Source: an uncultured Bacteroidales bacterium
Lineage (GTDB): Bacteria > Bacteroidota > Bacteroidia > Bacteroidales > UBA932
DNA length: 11,440 bases
Direction of reading: 5' to 3'
Assembly: GCA_946616385.1 (NCBI GenBank)
Contig: CAMOIZ010000032.1
Location: 1 to 11,440 of the forward strand
A model generated the notes under the pieces. It searched no databases. It worked only from the letters and a program-made list of their open reading frames with translations, and was not told where the DNA came from. A program made the translations under genes and the position numbers. Shown here piece after piece: positions 6,240-11,440 of the stretch. How positions within the stretch are numbered: the stretch's first letter is position 1; every line of letters starts with the position of its first letter.

Positions 6240-6491
6240 TTACTTCTTTCTTGCCTTGTATCTCTGATAGAACATATCAACACGGCCGGCGGTGTCGACG
6301 ATCTTGGTCTTGCCGGTGTAGAACGGGTGAGATGTGTTGGAAATCTCGACCTTCACGAGGGGATATTCAACTCCGTCAAGAGTAATGGTCTCCTTGGTGG
6401 TGGCGCAGCTCCTGGTGATGAACACGTCCTCGTTTGACATATCCTTGAAAACTACAAGACGGTAGGATTCGGGATGGATTCCTTTTTTCAT
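6240..6491 (-). CDS. rpmE2: 50S ribosomal protein L31, type B
   Basis: The 83-residue product is full length and colinear with type B L31. It starts with MKKGIHPESYRLVVFKDMS, continues through SCATTKETITLDGVEYPLVKVEISNTSHPFYTG in pieces, and ends in the basic QRYKARKK. The CxxC zinc motifs of type A L31 are absent (only one cysteine, Cys29), so it is the zinc-independent form, which is the usual form in Bacteroidetes. It sits 25 bases downstream of tRNA-Glu on the same strand, and no TAnnTTTG box is visible between the two genes or in the 3' half of the tRNA. It is therefore probably transcribed from the tRNA promoter, with tRNA 3' processing leaving a leader of about 25 bases. A strong terminator follows. 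Confidence 0.96.
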   Translation of the reverse strand: MKKGIHPESYRLVVFKDMSNEDVFITRSCATTKETITLDGVEYPLVKVEISNTSHPFYTGKTKIVDTAGRVDMFYQRYKARKK

Positions 6492-6516
6492 TTTACTTGG
6501 TTTTATAGAAATCTTG

Positions 6517-6588
6517 TAGTGGGTAGGAGAATCGAACTCCTATTGCGAGATTGAGAATCTCGAGTACTAACCGTTATACGAACCCACC
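6517..6588 (-). tRNA. tRNA-Glu (anticodon CTC)
   Basis: A 72-base cloverleaf reads on the minus strand. Acceptor stem GGTGGGT pairs with ACCCACT (first pair G-U), the D-arm has three clear pairs (GTA/TAC), anticodon stem CGAGA/TCTCG carries loop TTCTCAA (anticodon CTC, reading GAG), the T-arm is AGGAG-TTCGATT-CTCCT, and the discriminator is A. CCA is not encoded. A CTC isoacceptor normally supplements the essential TTC one, so another tRNA-Glu should exist elsewhere in the genome. Exact ends are inferred from acceptor pairing. Confidence 0.92.
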
Positions 6589-6605
6589 GTTAGCATTTGG
6601 GACTG

Positions 6606-6636
6606 CAAAGATAGATATTTTTAGAATACCTGCAAA
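6606..6636 (-). promoter_or_regulatory. Promoter of tRNA-Glu and probably rpmE2
   Basis: On the minus strand -33 TTTG (6633-6636), exactly 19 bases, and -7 TATCTTTG (6606-6613) give a perfect Bacteroidetes promoter. The box ends 17 bases before the mature tRNA. The following bases GCAGTCCCAAATGC match the tRNA-Phe promoter at all but two positions. The region is shared back to back with the promoter of the rightward four-gene operon. Confidence 0.87.
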
Positions 6637-6645
6637 TTTTTTTAT

Positions 6646-6653
6646 TATTTTTG
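6646..6653 (+). promoter_or_regulatory. -7 box of the rightward four-gene operon
   Basis: TATTTTTG matches TAnnTTTG perfectly and lies exactly 5 bases (TAGAT) before the ATG at 6659, the same spacing as at glmM. A leaderless message is predicted. The -33 position has no TTTG; the nearest likeness is TTTA at 6620-6623, 22 bases upstream, so recognition may be weaker or need an activator. Confidence 0.65.
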
Positions 6654-6658
6654 TAGAT

Positions 6659-7111
6659 ATGAAAACTGTAAAAAAGATTCTGATCATCGCGATCGTCGCT
6701 CTGCTGCTCATTGCAGGAGCCTGGGTATTCATCCATTTCTTCTGGGTATTCGGTACCGGCGTCAAGGCCGGAGAACTCAATCAGGTAGTATACAAGGGCT
6801 GGGTATGGAAGACATACGAAGGTCGTCTGATCATGAGCGGCTTCAAGAACGACAAGAAAGGGGCAGGCCTGCAGAGCAACGAGTTCACATTCTCGGTCGA
6901 CAAGAAGGCGGAAGGGCGCAAGGCTAACGGCGCAGTATATTCCGTGGCCGATTCCCTGATGCGTTGCAGCGGAAAGATGGTGCAGGTCAAATATAAGGAG
7001 TACCGCGGAGCTCTCCCCTGGCGTGGAATCCAGAAATTCGTGGTATACGATATCCTCAGCGTTTCCGACCCGGCAAGAGTCAATACCATCCCCATAGCAG
7101 CCGAAGAATAA
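6659..7111 (+). CDS. Small membrane-anchored protein of unknown function
   Basis: The 150-residue product has a basic start (MKTVKK), one hydrophobic helix (about 7-31) and a soluble domain, probably outside the cytoplasm, containing GVKAGELNQVVYKGWVWKT (in part), YEGRLIMSGF (53-62), QSNEFTFSV (72-80), VKYKEYRGALPWRG (110-123) and a final strand pair. I recall similar small Bacteroidetes proteins carrying the mistaken name 6-phosphogluconate dehydrogenase, a label this sequence does not support. The start is set at 6659 because the frame upstream runs through tRNA-Glu and the promoter, and because the -7 box lies 5 bases before this ATG. Its stop overlaps the next ATG by one base (TAATG), so it heads the peptidase operon. 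Function unknown; an envelope role is inferred from topology. Confidence 0.75.
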   Translation: MKTVKKILIIAIVALLLIAGAWVFIHFFWVFGTGVKAGELNQVVYKGWVWKTYEGRLIMSGFKNDKKGAGLQSNEFTFSVDKKAEGRKANGAVYSVADSLMRCSGKMVQVKYKEYRGALPWRGIQKFVVYDILSVSDPARVNTIPIAAEE

Positions 7112-8961
7112 TGACGACTCTGTTTCTCGCAGTTCTGCTGCAAGTGCTTGCCACCCGTCCGGCACAGACCGATGGCAAAACCCTTACCATGCGCGACGCC
7201 GTGCTCGGGGGGCATCTTTATCCCGCCGGCAAGGCCTGGCACTGGGAAGGCAACGATCTCAAGGAAGGCCGTGCCCGATACGAAAAAAAGACCTGGACTC
7301 TCCCCAAAGAAGATGGTGAAGGGATTGTGATCGGGGAAAGCGTATCCCGCAACGAATTCGGCATCAGCGGAGGAGTCTTTCCCTCCCCTTCCGGAAAGTA
7401 TCTGGCGGTATACCGCAAGGATGAGAGCGCTGTCTCGCAGTTCCCTCTTCTGGACATCACCACCCGCACGGGAAGTCTCGAGCAGATACGCTACCCCATG
7501 AACGGAATGGCGTCCGAGCGGATTTCCCTTCTTGTCTGCGACACTCTGGGGAACGTGATTTCGACCATTGTCCCCACGGAATTCACAGACGAGCGGTATC
7601 TCACCTGCGTAACATGGGGCCCGGACGACAAGAACATATTCATACAGGTACTCGACCGTGAACAGCATCACATGGTGCTGAACCAATACAGAGCCGCGGA
7701 CGGTTCGTTCGTACGCACCATCCTTTCGGAAGAAAACGAAGCCTGGGTGGAACCGCAGGAGCCGCTTCACTTCATCAAGGGCAGATACGATTTCATCTAC
7801 GACACGGACAACCGCAACGGATTCCGCAGCATGTATCTCTGCGACACCCTCGGAAACATCCGGGCCCTGCCTACAGCCACTGCCGACCAGCACTACGTTG
7901 CGGATGACGGCAGGTGGGTGTACTACACATCAGCTGAAGTATCCCCCATCGAGAATCATCTGTTCCGCATAGATCTCGGCAATTATCGCTCGGTGCCCAA
8001 GGTACGCTTCAAGAAGCCCCAGCGCCTGACCTGGGAAAGAGGATGGCACAGGGTAAGCCTGTCTGAAGACTGCAGCCGTTTCATCGACAGCTGGAGTTCC
8101 TTCGGCGTGCCCGGGAAGGTGGAGGTCCATTCGACCGACGGCAAAAGCTCCGAACTTCTGTATGAGGCTCCGGACCCTCTCGCTGAATACGCGACATGCG
8201 AGGTTGAACTCGGCACGACGCCTTCCGCGGACGGCAATTTCATGAATTATTACCGGCTCTACAAGCCACTTGGTTTCGATCCTTCGAAAAAGTATCCGGT
8301 AGTCGTTTATGTATACGGAGGTCCTCATTCGCAGATGGTCCAGAACAGCTGGCTGGGAGGAGTGAGAATGTGGGAAATGCTCATGGCGCAGAAAGGCTAT
8401 GTGGTTTACGTGCAGGACAACCGCGGCACATCCAACCGTGGAGCGGCCTTCGAAAAGGCCATCAACCGCCAGTGCGGGCAGGCCGAGATGGCCGACCAGG
8501 TGGCGGGTCTGCGCGAACTCATGAAGCAGCCCTGGGTGGACACTGAACGCATTGGCGTGCACGGATGGAGCTACGGCGGATTCATGACCATATCACTCAT
8601 GACAAACTATCCGGACATTTTCAAGGTCGGCGTCGCCGGCGGGCCCGTGATAGACTGGAAATGGTACGAAGTGATGTACGGCGAGCGTTATATGGACACT
8701 CAGGCCACCAACCCCGGAGGTTTCGCAAAGACATCCCTGATAAACAAGGCAGCCGATCTCAAGGGCAAGCTCCTGATCTGCCAGGGCGCTATCGACAACA
8801 CGGTAGTATGGCAGCACAGCCTCAGCTTCGTGCAGGAGTGCATCGCGAACGGCGTGCAGCTGGACTATTTTCCCTACCCCCGTTCCGAGCACAACGTGCG
8901 AGGCATCTGGAGGGTGCATCTCATGGACAAAGTAACTGATTATTTCGACCTATATTTATGA
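7111..8961 (+). CDS. Dipeptidyl peptidase IV-type serine peptidase (family S9B), exported
   Basis: The 616-residue enzyme should release dipeptides from peptide N-termini. Residues 1-14 form a hydrophobic signal peptide. Residues about 20-370 are the beta-propeller typical of DPP IV, with the segment SRNEFGISGGVF (79-90) giving the substrate N-terminus-binding glutamate (Glu82), then YRKDESAVSQFPLLDI and RYPMNGMASE. Residues about 380-616 are the alpha/beta-hydrolase domain: oxyanion tyrosine in YVYGGPH (Tyr402), nucleophile elbow GWSYGG (Ser487), QGAIDNTVVWQHS (Asp562) and PRSEHNVRG (His594) complete the triad. It is about 100 residues shorter than most members, mainly at the N-terminus. The signal peptide lacks any lysine or arginine before the hydrophobic core, which is unusual. 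It overlaps the upstream stop by one base and the downstream M20 start by four. Location is periplasm or outer-membrane side, inferred. Confidence 0.93.
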   Translation: MTTLFLAVLLQVLATRPAQTDGKTLTMRDAVLGGHLYPAGKAWHWEGNDLKEGRARYEKKTWTLPKEDGEGIVIGESVSRNEFGISGGVFPSPSGKYLAVYRKDESAVSQFPLLDITTRTGSLEQIRYPMNGMASERISLLVCDTLGNVISTIVPTEFTDERYLTCVTWGPDDKNIFIQVLDREQHHMVLNQYRAADGSFVRTILSEENEAWVEPQEPLHFIKGRYDFIYDTDNRNGFRSMYLCDTLGNIRALPTATADQHYVADDGRWVYYTSAEVSPIENHLFRIDLGNYRSVPKVRFKKPQRLTWERGWHRVSLSEDCSRFIDSWSSFGVPGKVEVHSTDGKSSELLYEAPDPLAEYATCEVELGTTPSADGNFMNYYRLYKPLGFDPSKKYPVVVYVYGGPHSQMVQNSWLGGVRMWEMLMAQKGYVVYVQDNRGTSNRGAAFEKAINRQCGQAEMADQVAGLRELMKQPWVDTERIGVHGWSYGGFMTISLMTNYPDIFKVGVAGGPVIDWKWYEVMYGERYMDTQATNPGGFAKTSLINKAADLKGKLLICQGAIDNTVVWQHSLSFVQECIANGVQLDYFPYPRSEHNVRGIWRVHLMDKVTDYFDLYL

Positions 8962-10325
8962 AAGAATACATCGAGCAGAACAAGGAAAGGTTTTTTGAAG
9001 AACTGTTTTCCGTATTGAGGATTCCGTCCGTCAGCGCCAAGGCCGCGCACAAGGACGACATGCGCCGTTGCGCTGAAAGACTCGCCGTGCTGCTGGTGGA
9101 GGCAGGAGCCGACGAGGCCCAGGTGCTCTCCACCGACGGCAATCCGGTCGTTTTCGGCAGCAAGATCATCGACCCGAAGGCCAAGACCGTGCTGGTATAC
9201 GGGCATTATGACGTGCAGCCGCCGGAGCCTCTGGAACTCTGGCGCACAGACCCCTTCGAGCCCGTGATAGGGCCGGATCCCGCAACCGGCAAGGATGCCA
9301 TCTGGGGGCGGGGCGCAAACGACGACAAAGGCCAGCTTTTCATGCACATCAAGGCTTTCGAGTATCTGCTTGCGAGCGGAAAACTGACTCACAACGTCAA
9401 GTTCCTTTTCGAAGGCGAGGAGGAGATCGGCTCGCCATCGCTTCCCGCCTGGATGAAGGAAAACAAGGCTCTGCTCAAGGCGGATATCTGCCTGGTGTCC
9501 GACACCACCATGATTTCCGACAAGGTGCCTTCCATCAACTGCGGGATGCGCGGTCTGAGTTATCTGGAAGTCAAGGTCACAGGCCCGAACAAGGACCTGC
9601 ATTCCGGGCACTACGGCGGTGCCGTGGCAAATCCCATCACCACCCTCTGCGAGATGATAGCCACCCTGCACGACGAAGACGGACGCGTGGCCGTCCCCGG
9701 CTTCTACGACAAAGTAGTGGAACTCTCGAAGGAAGACCGGGCACAGCTCGCGCGTGCCCCCTTCGACCTTAAGGAATACAAGGAATTCCTCGGCATCGCC
9801 GAGGTGAAAGGCGAGAAAGGATACACCACCCTCGAGCGCACCGGAATCCGGCCCTGCCTCGACGTCTGCGGCATCTGGGGCGGCTACACCGGCGAAGGTG
9901 CCAAGACGGTACTCCCTTCCGAGGCTCACGCCAAGATCTCGATGCGCCTGGTCCCGAACCAGCGGAGTGCGGAGATCACCAAACTCTTCGCAAAGCATTT
10001 CAAGGCCATCGCGCCCAAATATGTGAAGGTGGAGGTCAAGGAGTGCGAAGGCGGCGACGGCTTCCTCATCCCCATCAGTTCCGACGCCTACAAGGCCGCA
10101 TCCAGGGCCATGGCGGAGGTTTACGGCATAGAACCCGTGCCCGCACGCGGAGGCGGCAGCATCGCCGTCCTTGCCGAAATGCAGAAGATTCTGGGCATCG
10201 ATCCCCTCCTCATGGGCTTCGGGCTCGAACGCGACACCATCCACTCCCCCAACGAAAGTTATCTGCTCAGCCAGTTCTTCGCCGGGATGGAATCGATAGC
10301 AAAATTCTACGAATACTACAAGTAA
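8958..10325 (+). CDS. M20-family dipeptidase (CNDP/PepV-like metallopeptidase)
   Basis: The 455-residue product is a two-zinc peptidase likely to split dipeptides in the cytoplasm; there is no signal peptide. Metal and catalytic sites are visible: His83 and Asp85 in YGHYDVQPP, Asp122 in the GANDDKG segment, the base Glu155 and metal ligand Glu156 in EGEEEIGS, Asp182 in VSDT, and His429 in DTIHSPNE. The lid domain (about 195-330) contains DLHSGHYGGAVANP, typical of M20 dipeptidases. Length is normal for the family. The ATG overlaps the upstream TGA (ATGA), pointing to translational coupling with the S9 peptidase; panE follows after one base. Together with the exported S9 enzyme this suggests uptake and hydrolysis of dipeptides. 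Exact dipeptide preference cannot be read from sequence. Confidence 0.93.
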   Translation: MKEYIEQNKERFFEELFSVLRIPSVSAKAAHKDDMRRCAERLAVLLVEAGADEAQVLSTDGNPVVFGSKIIDPKAKTVLVYGHYDVQPPEPLELWRTDPFEPVIGPDPATGKDAIWGRGANDDKGQLFMHIKAFEYLLASGKLTHNVKFLFEGEEEIGSPSLPAWMKENKALLKADICLVSDTTMISDKVPSINCGMRGLSYLEVKVTGPNKDLHSGHYGGAVANPITTLCEMIATLHDEDGRVAVPGFYDKVVELSKEDRAQLARAPFDLKEYKEFLGIAEVKGEKGYTTLERTGIRPCLDVCGIWGGYTGEGAKTVLPSEAHAKISMRLVPNQRSAEITKLFAKHFKAIAPKYVKVEVKECEGGDGFLIPISSDAYKAASRAMAEVYGIEPVPARGGGSIAVLAEMQKILGIDPLLMGFGLERDTIHSPNESYLLSQFFAGMESIAKFYEYYK

Positions 10326-10326
10326 T

Positions 10327-11331
10327 ATGAGAGCGGCAATTTACGGCGCCGGGTCGCTGGGAACGATCCTGGGCGCATTCATCACCCGCAAGGGAGGAGA
10401 GATAGATCTCGTCAACCGCAACGTGGCGCATGTGAAAGCGCTTCGGGAGAACGGCGCAAGGGTCTGCGGCACCATGGAATTCACGCAGAAGGTAAACGCG
10501 ATAATCCCCGATGCGATGACCGGCAAGTACGACATCATCTTCCTGATGACCAAGCAGCAGCATAATGCCGAAGTGGTCGCATTTCTTAAAGACTTCCTTG
10601 CCGACGACGGAGTCATAGTCACTCTCCAGAACGGCATTCCGGAGTTGCAGATAGGCGAAATCGTAGGGCCGGAAAGGGTTCTGGGCTGCACCGTGGCGTG
10701 GGGCGCAACCATGCTGGAGCCGGGCGTCTGCGAACTTACCAGCGAGCCCGACAGCCTGACCTTCTCGCTCGGCAGCCTGGAAAAGGTTCCCAACAAACAC
10801 CTGCCCGAAGTCAAGGCCCTGCTGGAAATGATGGGCCCCGTGGAAGTGGATTCGAACTTCATAGGCACGCGCTGGAGCAAGCTCCTGATCAATGCCGCGT
10901 TTTCGGGCATGAGTACGGTGCTGGGATGCACCTTCGGAGAAGCGGCCGGCGACAGGCGTTCCCGCAAATATGTGCAAGCCTGCATCAAGGAATGTATCGA
11001 CGTTTGCGCAGCATCCGGAATCAGGATAGAGCCCGTACAAGGCAAGGACATCGTAAAACTTCTGGATTACAATGGCCCTGTCAAGAAAAAGATCTCCTAC
11101 ATGATCATCCCCATTGCAATCCGCAAGCACGCAAAGCTCAAGGCGAGCATGCTGCAGGATTTGGAAAAGGGCAAGAAAAGCGAGGTTGACGCCATCAACG
11201 GCGTAGTTTGCGCATCAGGCCGGAAAGCAGGCTGCCCTACTCCGGTGAACGACAGGATCGTGGAGGTGATACATAAAATCGAAGCCGGAGATTTGACCCC
11301 GGCTTTCGACAATCTGAAATTCTTCGATTAG
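10327..11331 (+). CDS. panE: 2-dehydropantoate 2-reductase (ketopantoate reductase)
   Basis: The 334-residue enzyme reduces ketopantoate to pantoate with NADPH in pantothenate and coenzyme A synthesis. The nucleotide-binding loop is GAGSLG (7-12). FLMTKQQH gives Lys76, TLQNGI (99-104) is the family QNG block, RWSKLLINA holds the catalytic-type lysine Lys185 and Asn189, and the C-terminal domain has SMLQDLEKGKKSEVDAINGVV with Glu286, followed by GCPTPVNDRIVEVI. These correspond to the key residues of E. coli PanE (Lys72, Lys176, Asn180, Glu256). Length is slightly above the usual 290-310. It is the last gene of the four-gene operon; the link to the peptidases is positional and may simply be operon sharing. 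Its stop overlaps that of the opposing gene. Confidence 0.92.
   Translation: MRAAIYGAGSLGTILGAFITRKGGEIDLVNRNVAHVKALRENGARVCGTMEFTQKVNAIIPDAMTGKYDIIFLMTKQQHNAEVVAFLKDFLADDGVIVTLQNGIPELQIGEIVGPERVLGCTVAWGATMLEPGVCELTSEPDSLTFSLGSLEKVPNKHLPEVKALLEMMGPVEVDSNFIGTRWSKLLINAAFSGMSTVLGCTFGEAAGDRRSRKYVQACIKECIDVCAASGIRIEPVQGKDIVKLLDYNGPVKKKISYMIIPIAIRKHAKLKASMLQDLEKGKKSEVDAINGVVCASGRKAGCPTPVNDRIVEVIHKIEAGDLTPAFDNLKFFD
11275..11308 (-). terminator. Possible terminator of the leftward pgi gene, inside panE
   Basis: On the minus strand AAGCCGG (11299-11305, extendable to 11308 with one bulge) pairs with CCGGCTT (11282-11288) around a 10-base loop, followed by CGATTTTAT. It starts 19 bases past the pgi stop and lies in the 3' coding end of panE. 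The T-run is short (four) and offset by three bases, so this is tentative. Confidence 0.45.
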
Positions 11332-11440
11332 ATCCTCTTGAGGATTTCTTCCGTCTGTGCTTCGTAACCAGGTTTGCGGAGCAGGGCGAACATGTTCTTC
11401 TTGTAGGCCTCCACACCGGGCTGGTTGAAAGGATTCACAC
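11328..11440 (-). CDS. pgi: Glucose-6-phosphate isomerase, C-terminal end (partial)
   Basis: Read on the minus strand the last 113 bases encode 36 residues and a TAA stop, starting VNPFNQPGVEAYKKNMFALL and ending KPGYEAQTEEILKRI. The NPFNQPGVE-YK block is the conserved C-terminal motif of bacterial glucose-6-phosphate isomerases, where the lysine region lies near the active site. The rest of the gene is beyond the right edge. Its stop codon (11328-11330) overlaps the opposing panE stop (11329-11331). Codon use resembles the neighbours. Only the C-terminus is seen, so completeness cannot be judged. Confidence 0.83.
   Translation of the reverse strand, partial: VNPFNQPGVEAYKKNMFALLRKPGYEAQTEEILKRI

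Noticed and set aside
6551..6658. Upstream extension of the small membrane protein by 36 codons
   Set aside because: The extension overlaps tRNA-Glu and both promoters; the ATG at 6659 gives a proper membrane-anchor start and lies 5 bases past a -7 box.
8940..10244. Open frame of 434 codons on the minus strand, opposite the M20 dipeptidase
   Set aside because: It mirrors the codon structure of a clearly real gene with complete catalytic motifs, and its translation is rich in His, Gly and Val without recognisable domains; antisense open frames are common in this base composition.
10267..11130. Open frame of 287 codons on the minus strand, opposite panE
   Set aside because: panE carries all expected motifs in its own frame; the antisense translation is not recognisable.
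11332..11350. Small hairpin ATCCT-CTTG-AGGAT followed by TTCTT just after the panE stop, as an operon terminator
   Set aside because: Only 5 base pairs with mixed composition and a broken T-run; it lies in pgi codons and could be chance.

Overview
The window looks like a chromosomal segment from a member of the Bacteroidetes, most likely an uncultured gut- or rumen-type Bacteroidales with GC content in the mid-fifties (judged by eye). Four things point there. Promoters follow the Bacteroidetes form (TTTG, about 19 bases, TAnnTTTG). No start codon has a convincing Shine-Dalgarno sequence. The GlmM N-terminus (MTLIKSISGIRGTIGG) and the zinc-free type B L31 are of Bacteroidetes type. The gene set (lipoprotein OmpA, TonB, S9 dipeptidyl peptidase, M20 dipeptidase) also fits. 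Genus cannot be set from this alone. I see no insertion sequence, phage, integrase, CRISPR array or defence locus; this is mostly core-genome DNA.

Layout. At 1-216 a tRNA-Phe gene is read leftward, with a strong promoter upstream and a terminator behind it. At 374-2835 two rightward genes sit 2 bases apart: an OmpA-family lipoprotein and a PriA homologue that has lost its ATPase motifs and zinc cluster. At 2837-3643 a leftward lipoprotein with a TonB C-terminal domain meets the PriA-like gene tail to tail with one base between; its terminator lies inside the PriA-like coding sequence. At 3702-6636 everything reads leftward in the order tRNA-Glu, rpmE2, terminator, glmM, and a NamZ/DUF1343-like gene. 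At 6659-11331 a tight four-gene rightward operon (gaps of -1, -4 and +1 bases) encodes a small membrane-anchored protein, an exported dipeptidyl peptidase IV-type S9 peptidase, an M20 dipeptidase and ketopantoate reductase. The last 113 bases are the 3' end of a leftward gene that looks like glucose-6-phosphate isomerase; its stop overlaps that of panE.

How the genes may work together. GlmM makes glucosamine-1-phosphate for UDP-GlcNAc, and its 1-base neighbour is related to exo-N-acetylmuramidases, so the pair suggests peptidoglycan precursor supply and recycling. The S9 peptidase can release dipeptides outside the cytoplasm and the M20 enzyme can split dipeptides inside it, a plausible peptide-use route. 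The OmpA-like and TonB-like proteins act in the envelope.

The points most worth a second look are the dismantled PriA, the lipid-anchored TonB domain, two promoters whose -10-equivalent box lies exactly 5 bases before the ATG (probable leaderless mRNAs), a nearly identical promoter core on both tRNA genes, and terminators embedded in opposing or adjacent functional elements. I did not find a clear new multi-gene system.
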